This document shows, piece by piece, positions 1 to 4,343 of a DNA stretch of 6,669 nt. How positions within the stretch are numbered: position 1 is the first letter of the stretch; each line of letters starts with the position of its first letter. The notes beneath the pieces are model-generated. The model did no database searches, was not told the origin of the DNA, and saw only the letters and a list, made by a program, of their open reading frames with translations. The stretch covers positions 1 through 6,669 of the forward strand of contig JAEENZ010000162.1 of NCBI GenBank assembly GCA_016283985.1, written 5' to 3'. The stretch comes from Bacteroidales bacterium. GTDB taxonomy: Bacteria > Bacteroidota > Bacteroidia > Bacteroidales > UBA932. Position numbers and translations under genes: made by a program.

Positions 1-876
1 GTCTGGTCCATCCTGAAGAGCATGCGCCTCTCGCGCTGGGCAGACCTCATCGGTGCCATGTCGCTCGATGCTTTCGACGGGCGAATAGAGCCCTTCCTTC
101 CGCTGACGCATCAGCTGCGCCCGCATACCGGGCAGATATCCACGGGCAAGCGCTTCATGTCCATCCTTGCCGGCAGCCAGCTGATAAGCCGTGCCAAGGA
201 GCATGTGCAGGATCCCTACAGTTTCCGCTGCATCCCTCAGGTGCATGGTGCGGTGAAAGACAATATCATGTATGTCAAGTCGGTGATAGAGAACGAGATA
301 AACTCCGCCACCGACAACCCCAACATCTTCCCGGATGAGGATATGATAATCTCCGCGGGCAACTTCCACGGCGAGCCCATCGCCATCCCGATGGACGCCC
401 TGGCGATTGCGATGTCGGAGCTGGCATCCATCTCCGAAAGGCGCACATATCAGCTGATCCACGGCCTCCGTGGCCTTCCAAAATATCTGGTGGTCAACCC
501 CGGACTGAACAGCGGATTCATGATTCCGCAGTATACGGCTGCATCGATCGTAAGCCAGAACAAGGGACTCTGCTGGCCAGCATCCTGCGATTCCATCCCT
601 TCGTCCCAGGGTCAAGAAGACCATGTTTCGATGGGTTCCAATTCCGCGACCAAGCTTGTGCGCGTGGTGGACAATGCCGAAACCGTGCTCGCTATCGAGT
701 TGTTCAACGCCGCCCAGGCAATGGAATTCCGCCGCCCGGCCAAGACCTCGCCACTGCTTGAAAGGGTGCTGAAGCACTATCGCAAGGAAGTCCCGTTCAT
801 CACTGAAGACAGCTATATGCATCCCTTCATCGAGAAGTCCATCGAGTTCATCCGTAAGGAAAACCTCCCCATATGA
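1..876 (+). CDS. hutH: Histidine ammonia-lyase (histidase), C-terminal part; 5' end outside window
   Basis: Histidase deaminates L-histidine to trans-urocanate and ammonia in the cytoplasm, the first step of histidine degradation. The reading frame is open from base 1, so the first ATG (base 22) is internal and the gene begins upstream. The 291 visible residues cover the C-terminal part of a ~500-residue enzyme. Fragment residues 70-76 read QDPYSFR, matching the family's active-site Gln, Tyr and Arg (Q277/Y280/R283 in Pseudomonas putida HutH). GNFHGEP at 120-126 holds the conserved active-site Phe, and QEDHVSM at 205-211 holds the catalytic Glu (E414 equivalent). The spacing between these sites matches the P. 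putida enzyme to within one residue. The Ala-Ser-Gly that forms the MIO cofactor lies in the missing ~200 N-terminal residues, so catalytic integrity cannot be fully judged. QEDHVSM and the hutI neighbour favour histidase over phenylalanine or tyrosine ammonia-lyase. The stop codon overlaps the hutI start. Confidence 0.95.
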   Translation, partial: VWSILKSMRLSRWADLIGAMSLDAFDGRIEPFLPLTHQLRPHTGQISTGKRFMSILAGSQLISRAKEHVQDPYSFRCIPQVHGAVKDNIMYVKSVIENEINSATDNPNIFPDEDMIISAGNFHGEPIAIPMDALAIAMSELASISERRTYQLIHGLRGLPKYLVVNPGLNSGFMIPQYTAASIVSQNKGLCWPASCDSIPSSQGQEDHVSMGSNSATKLVRVVDNAETVLAIELFNAAQAMEFRRPAKTSPLLERVLKHYRKEVPFITEDSYMHPFIEKSIEFIRKENLPI

Positions 877-2081
877 TAGTTTTCAAGAACATAGGCGAGC
901 TCGCGGGAATAGTTCCGGAAGGCCTTCTGCGCAGGCAGGGGGCTGAAATGGCGGATGCCGGCATCCTTTACGATGCCTGGCTGGCGGTCGAGGGTGGAAA
1001 GATAGTGGATTTCGGGACCGGCCAGGCGCCGGAGGCCGATGAGACCATCGACGCCTGTGGCGGCATGATTCTCCCCACCTTCTGCGACAGCCACACCCAT
1101 CTGGTGTATGCCGGAAGCCGCGACGGGGAGTTCCTCGACAAGATCAACGGCCTGAGCTACGAGCAGATAGCCGCCCGGGGCGGGGGAATCCTGAATTCTT
1201 CCGACCTGCTGAATGCCACGCCGGAAGATGAGTTGCTGGCACAGTCGATGGAGCGTGTCCGCGAGGTGCTCGCCATGGGCACGGGCGCCCTCGAAATTAA
1301 GAGCGGTTACGGCCTGAATCCGGAAGGGGAGATGAAGATGCTGCGCGTCGTCCGCCGTATCCGCGAGAGCGTGCCTGCAAGCGTACGGGTTACCTTCCTC
1401 GGCGCCCATGCGGTGGGCCGCGGATACACTCAGGCGGAGTATGTGCAGGAGGTGATCGATATGATGCCGGAAGCTGCGGAACTCGCTGATTATGTGGATG
1501 TTTTCTGCGATGAAGGGTTCTTTACGCCGGAAGAAACGGAGCGCATCCTGGAAGCCGGGGCTAAGCATGGCCTGAGGGGTAAAATCCATGCGAACGAGCT
1601 TGCGGTGAGCGGGGGAGTGCAGGCTGGAGTCAGGCACAACGCCCTGTCGGTGGACCATCTCGAACGCACCACCGACGCCGAGATCGAGGCTCTGCGCGGA
1701 ACTGAGACCATGCCCGTGATGCTTCCCGGCACATCCTTCTTCCTCGGCATCCCTTACGGCCGTGCGAAAGATTACATCAAGGCCGGCCTCGGTCTGGCCC
1801 TGGCATCGGACTACAATCCGGGTTCATCCCCTTCGGGAGATATGCGTTTCGTGATGGCCCTCGCCTGCATCCACATGCGTCTGACGCCTGCGGAGGCTCT
1901 GAACGCCGTCACCTTGAACGGCGCGTATGCTATGGGAGTAAGCGATATCACTGGATCCATCACCCGCGGCAAGCGGGCGGATTTCATCCTGACCCGGCCC
2001 GGCTGGACGCTCACCAAACTGCCTTATCTCCACCATACTCCCTACATCCGCTCGGTCTATCTGGAAGGGAAGGCGATTTGA
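873..2081 (+). CDS. hutI: Imidazolonepropionase (imidazolone-5-propionate hydrolase)
   Basis: HutI hydrolyses 4-imidazolone-5-propionate to N-formimino-L-glutamate, the third step of histidine degradation. The 402-residue length is normal for this amidohydrolase-superfamily TIM-barrel enzyme. Expected metal and active-site positions are present: H74 and H76 in DSHTHLVYAG, H179 in FLGAHAVG, H239 and E242 in KIHANE, H262 in VDHLE, and D313 in ASDYNPGS. The family signature EIKSGYGL is at 141-148. A small beta-sandwich built from both termini should flank the barrel; the C-terminal ITRGKRADF motif at 363-371 is typical of it. The ATG at 873 overlaps the hutH stop in ATGA, so translation is probably coupled to hutH. 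A weak AAGGA at 855-859 lies 13 nt upstream and is unlikely to matter much. No frameshift or missing key residue is seen. Dihydroorotase or other amidohydrolases are unlikely given the motif set and the neighbour. Confidence 0.97.
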   Translation: MIVFKNIGELAGIVPEGLLRRQGAEMADAGILYDAWLAVEGGKIVDFGTGQAPEADETIDACGGMILPTFCDSHTHLVYAGSRDGEFLDKINGLSYEQIAARGGGILNSSDLLNATPEDELLAQSMERVREVLAMGTGALEIKSGYGLNPEGEMKMLRVVRRIRESVPASVRVTFLGAHAVGRGYTQAEYVQEVIDMMPEAAELADYVDVFCDEGFFTPEETERILEAGAKHGLRGKIHANELAVSGGVQAGVRHNALSVDHLERTTDAEIEALRGTETMPVMLPGTSFFLGIPYGRAKDYIKAGLGLALASDYNPGSSPSGDMRFVMALACIHMRLTPAEALNAVTLNGAYAMGVSDITGSITRGKRADFILTRPGWTLTKLPYLHHTPYIRSVYLEGKAI

Positions 2082-2092
2082 GTTAAATTCTT

Positions 2093-3817
2093 ATGAAACG
2101 TTCCATTTTATTGCTTCTCTCATTCGCTGTGACAGCGTGGGGTTGCACACCGGAAAAACAGCCCGGTGTTGAAGAAATAATAGAAATCCCCACGGTCGGT
2201 GATCTCACCAACGATAGCGATGACAACATCGCCAATACTTCTTTCAAGAGCACGATAACCATCACTTTCGCCGCCTCCGGCGCCTCAGTCGCGGGGGACG
2301 ATGCCGGGATCGTGAAGATAAACGGCAACCAGGTTACCGCAACCAATACCGGATCCGATGCCATCAAGTATGTGCTTACCGGCACTTCCGACAATGGCTT
2401 TTTCAAACTGTACAGCGGCAAGAAACAGGCGCTGGTGCTCAAGGACCTGAACCTGACCAACCCGTCCGGCGCAGCCATCAACAACCAAAGCAAGAAACGC
2501 ACTTTCGTGGTTCTGGAAGGCACCAACAAGCTGGCCGACGGCGCGACCTACACAATGTCCGGCACCGAAGACCAGAAAGCTGCTTTCTTCAGCGAAGCCC
2601 AGCTGATCTTCAGCGGAGACGGCACCCTGGACGTGACAGCCACAGGCAAGAACGGCATTGCCTCGGACGACTACATCCGCTTCCTTGGCAAACAGACGGT
2701 CAATGTCAGTTCATCCGCCGGCCACGGCATCCGGGGAAAAGACTATATCCTGGTGGATGACGGCACAATCAACGTATCGGTTTCCGCCGATATGAAAAAG
2801 GGCTTCAGTTCCGACTCGCTGGTGCGCATAACCGGTGGTGTGTCGGTTATCAAGGTCACGGGAGGCACGGCCTTCGACGATGAGGATCAGGACTACTCTT
2901 CCTCGGCCGGCATCAAGGCCGACAAGACCTTTGAGATGAGCGGCGGAAGCCTCACCATCACCAATTCCGGAAAGGGTGGAAAGGGCATACGCGTGGGCAG
3001 CAGCACGGTCATGGAGACCCTCGGCACCAGCTATGTTAGCGGCGGCGCTATCGACATCACCACCACCGGCGCAGCCTATCCTTACACCCTGAACGGCACT
3101 TCCGACACCAAATCCCCCAAGGGGATCAAGATAGGTTGGGCCGTGAAGAAAAACGAGCACACGTTCTCCGATTTTTCCGGAGATTTCGTGGTGACCGGAG
3201 GAAAGATTGCCGTCCGCAGCACCAATGCAGAGGCCATTGAGGTCAAAAAGACGCTGGAGATACAGGGAGGCGAGGTTTTCGCCTGGAGCCAGACTGAAGA
3301 TGCCATCAATTCCGCCAGCACCTTTACCATCAGCGGCGGGCACGTGTGCGGCATCTCCCTCGGAAACGATGCCCTGGATGCGAACGGCAATTTCTATGTC
3401 AAAGGGGGAGTGGTGTTCGCTTCCGGAGCGGGCAATCCCGAACTGGCAATAGATGCCAATACGGAGGGAGGATTCAAACTTTATGTCACAGGCGGCACCA
3501 TCTTCGCCCTCGGCGGCCTGGAATCCGGAGCCAGCCTCACCCAAGCCTGCTATCAGGCATCGTCCTGGAGCACAAATAAGTACTATTCCATAACTGTTGG
3601 AGAGGATACTTACGTGTTCAAGACTCCGTCCAGCGGCGGCACCAAGCTGGTGGTATCCGGAGCGTCCAAACCCGAGGTCAAGTCCAGTGTTACTGTGAGT
3701 GGCGGTACCGAGATATTCGGAGGATATGGAGTGGTGAACGGCACCGTGAGCGGCGGATCTGCAGTAACCCTCAGCAGTTACACCAACAGCGGCGACGGCC
3801 CCGGCGGACGCTGGTAA
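2093..3817 (+). CDS. Predicted surface lipoprotein with Cthe_2159-type carbohydrate-binding / beta-helix domain (DUF4353-like)
   Basis: This 574-residue protein begins with Lys-Arg and a hydrophobic run (4-15) ending in AWGC, a relaxed lipobox with the acylated Cys at 18, so an envelope lipoprotein is expected. Residues ~20-45 are an acidic linker. Residues ~50-300 resemble the Cthe_2159 carbohydrate-binding family (DUF4353, PF14262): a beta-rich start, GAAIN at 127-131, GTNKLADGATYTM at 143-155, and repeats such as GHGIRGKD at 210-217. Residues ~340-475 form parallel beta-helix-like rungs. GG pairs at 369, 392, 415 and 438 recur every 23 residues, with EAIE, DAIN and DALD at 380, 403 and 426 in the same phase. 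An acidic loop (261-267, FDDEDQD) could bind calcium. The Clostridium family founder binds cellulose and acidic polysaccharides; the ligand here is unknown and no catalytic domain is seen. The gene starts 11 nt after hutI without a Shine-Dalgarno sequence and may be cotranscribed. The protein ends in GGRW with no type IX sorting domain. An adhesin role is an alternative. Confidence 0.85.
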   Translation: MKRSILLLLSFAVTAWGCTPEKQPGVEEIIEIPTVGDLTNDSDDNIANTSFKSTITITFAASGASVAGDDAGIVKINGNQVTATNTGSDAIKYVLTGTSDNGFFKLYSGKKQALVLKDLNLTNPSGAAINNQSKKRTFVVLEGTNKLADGATYTMSGTEDQKAAFFSEAQLIFSGDGTLDVTATGKNGIASDDYIRFLGKQTVNVSSSAGHGIRGKDYILVDDGTINVSVSADMKKGFSSDSLVRITGGVSVIKVTGGTAFDDEDQDYSSSAGIKADKTFEMSGGSLTITNSGKGGKGIRVGSSTVMETLGTSYVSGGAIDITTTGAAYPYTLNGTSDTKSPKGIKIGWAVKKNEHTFSDFSGDFVVTGGKIAVRSTNAEAIEVKKTLEIQGGEVFAWSQTEDAINSASTFTISGGHVCGISLGNDALDANGNFYVKGGVVFASGAGNPELAIDANTEGGFKLYVTGGTIFALGGLESGASLTQACYQASSWSTNKYYSITVGEDTYVFKTPSSGGTKLVVSGASKPEVKSSVTVSGGTEIFGGYGVVNGTVSGGSAVTLSSYTNSGDGPGGRW

Positions 3818-3822
3818 CTGAA

Positions 3823-3850
3823 AGTTATTTTTGTTATTAACAAAATAATT
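3823..3850. repeat. AT-rich inverted repeat after the lipoprotein gene, overlapping the rpsO promoter
   Basis: Bases 3823-3835 can pair with 3839-3850. There are 12 pairs, including one G-T wobble, with a bulged T at 3828 and an ATT loop. The repeat starts five bases after the lipoprotein stop codon (3815-3817). As RNA it could act as a weak AU-rich 3' end or protective hairpin for the upstream transcript; as DNA it overlaps the TTTG promoter box. Either role is inference. The low GC content makes it a poor intrinsic terminator, and it has no downstream T-run. Confidence 0.45.
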
Positions 3851-3860
3851 CCTATCTTTG
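3830..3860 (+). promoter_or_regulatory. Bacteroidota-type promoter for rpsO
   Basis: TTTG at 3830-3833 and TATCTTTG at 3853-3860 are separated by 19 bp. They match the primary sigma-factor consensus described for Bacteroides (TTTG near -33, TAnnTTTG near -7). Transcription would start at about 3864-3868, giving an rpsO leader of about 100 nt. This is the only such match noticed in the intergenic regions of the window. The start site itself is inferred. Confidence 0.8.
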
Positions 3861-3867
3861 CGCGCTT

Positions 3868-3899
3868 TTGTTCGAAGTGGCGAACAGCGATTTTACCAC
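3868..3899 (+). promoter_or_regulatory. Candidate H-type pseudoknot at the 5' end of the rpsO leader
   Basis: Bases 3868-3874 pair with 3881-3887 (six Watson-Crick pairs plus a closing T-G) around the loop AAGTGG. The loop bases GTGG (3877-3880) are complementary to CCAC at 3896-3899, eight bases beyond the stem. The geometry, with a 2-nt first loop, no gap between stems and an 8-nt last loop, suits an H-type pseudoknot. It begins within a few bases of the predicted transcript start. S15 autoregulation through an mRNA pseudoknot is known in E. coli; that this leader does the same is inference. The second stem is only 4 bp and could arise by chance. Confidence 0.4.
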
Positions 3900-3912
3900 A
3901 TCGGCAACAAGC

Positions 3913-3931
3913 CTTCCGGTTTTTCCGGGAG
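3913..3931 (+). promoter_or_regulatory. Second hairpin in the rpsO leader
   Basis: CTTCCGG at 3913-3919 pairs with CCGGGAG at 3925-3931 (seven pairs, one T-G wobble) around a TTTTT loop. It lies 34 nt before the rpsO start. The stem is followed by AT-rich unstructured sequence, not a T-run, so it is not a terminator. It may, with the upstream pseudoknot candidate, be part of an S15-responsive leader. The function is inferred from position only. Confidence 0.45.
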
Positions 3932-3965
3932 ATTCCTGATTATTAACATATTAAAAACGCAAAAC

Positions 3966-4241
3966 ATGGCAGAGTATTTACAGCCGGCGAAAAAGCAGGA
4001 AGTTTTCGCAAAGTACGGGAAGTCCAACACCGACACAGGTTCCGCAGAGAGCCAGATCGCACTGTTCTCCTACCGTATCGCACACCTTACCGAACACGTG
4101 AAGGCAAACAAGAAGGACGTGGTTACCCGTCGCAGCCTTCTCCGTCTGGTCGGCAAGCGCCGTCAGCTCCTCGACTACCTCAAGGAAGTTGACATCGAAA
4201 GGTACCGTAATATCGTGAAGGAGCTCGGTCTCCGTCGATAA
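3966..4241 (+). CDS. rpsO: 30S ribosomal protein S15
   Basis: S15 is a primary binder of the central domain of 16S rRNA and helps nucleate assembly of the 30S platform; it also contributes to a bridge with the 50S subunit. The product is 91 residues, close to the usual 88-90, and is clearly S15: DTGSAESQIALF at 23-34, HLTEH at 40-44, KKDVVTRRSL at 49-58, KRRQLLDYLK at 64-73, and the invariant C-terminal LGLRR. H40, H44 and D51 fall in the conserved rRNA-contact segment. The ATG at 3966 is chosen because MAEYL is the family's natural N-terminus. An in-frame TTG at 3858 would add 36 residues unlike S15, and it lies inside the promoter -7 box. Translation starts after the AT-rich stretch ATTAAAAACGCAAAAC without a Shine-Dalgarno sequence, usual in Bacteroidota. 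The gene has its own promoter and structured leader, and a terminator separates it from pnp. Confidence 0.98.
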   Translation: MAEYLQPAKKQEVFAKYGKSNTDTGSAESQIALFSYRIAHLTEHVKANKKDVVTRRSLLRLVGKRRQLLDYLKEVDIERYRNIVKELGLRR

Positions 4242-4251
4242 ACACGATGCT

Positions 4252-4288
4252 AAAGGGGATGGGTTCTTCGGAGCCCACCCTTTTTTTT
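4252..4288 (+). terminator. Intrinsic terminator between rpsO and pnp
   Basis: A strong stem is capped by a C(UUCG)G tetraloop (4266-4271). Bases 4260-4266 pair with 4271-4277 and 4256-4258 pair with 4278-4280, leaving A4259 bulged and one G-T wobble (4264/4273). Eight T residues follow at 4281-4288, and the upstream AAAG can pair with the start of the T-run. It begins 11 nt after the rpsO stop, so most rpsO transcripts should end here. pnp would then depend on readthrough or on a promoter not recognised here. Confidence 0.88.
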
Positions 4289-4298
4289 GAAAACAAGT

Positions 4299-4321
4299 TG
4301 CCCCGGCACAGGGCCGCGGCA
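4299..4321 (+). promoter_or_regulatory. GC-rich hairpin in the pnp leader
   Basis: Bases 4299-4307 pair with 4313-4321 (eight pairs, one C-C mismatch at 4303/4317) around the loop ACAGG. No T-run follows, so this is not a second terminator. It lies 22 nt before the pnp start. In E. coli a pnp leader hairpin is cut by RNase III and mediates PNPase autoregulation. An analogous role here is inference from position; there is no sequence similarity claim. Confidence 0.45.
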
Positions 4322-4343
4322 CACAAGACGCAATAGTAGAAGA

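Noticed and set aside
813..1658. A 281-codon minus-strand open frame opposite hutI
   Set aside because: hutI has all family motifs on the + strand; the antisense product is low-complexity His/Ala/Leu-rich and unrecognisable.
2071..2092. A promoter for the lipoprotein gene around GCGATTTG at the end of hutI
   Set aside because: It lacks the TA of TAnnTTTG, has no TTTG box at the right distance, and would leave almost no leader.
2711..3544. A 277-codon minus-strand open frame opposite the lipoprotein gene
   Set aside because: It mirrors the Gly/Ser/Thr-rich repeat coding of the + strand gene and shows no domain or start context of its own.
3913..3931. Mimic of the 16S rRNA G-U/G-C motif bound by S15 in the second leader hairpin
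   Set aside because: A C-G pair next to a U-G pair is present, but in the opposite order to the 16S motif, so no mimicry is claimed.
3868..3939. A 23-codon TTG-initiated leader peptide in the rpsO leader
   Set aside because: It has a weak start codon at the extreme 5' end of the transcript, no ribosome-binding context and no regulatory codon run; RNA structure explains the stretch better.
3858..3965. N-terminal extension of S15 from an in-frame TTG
   Set aside because: The TTG is part of the -7 promoter box, so it would not be within the transcript, and the added residues do not resemble S15.
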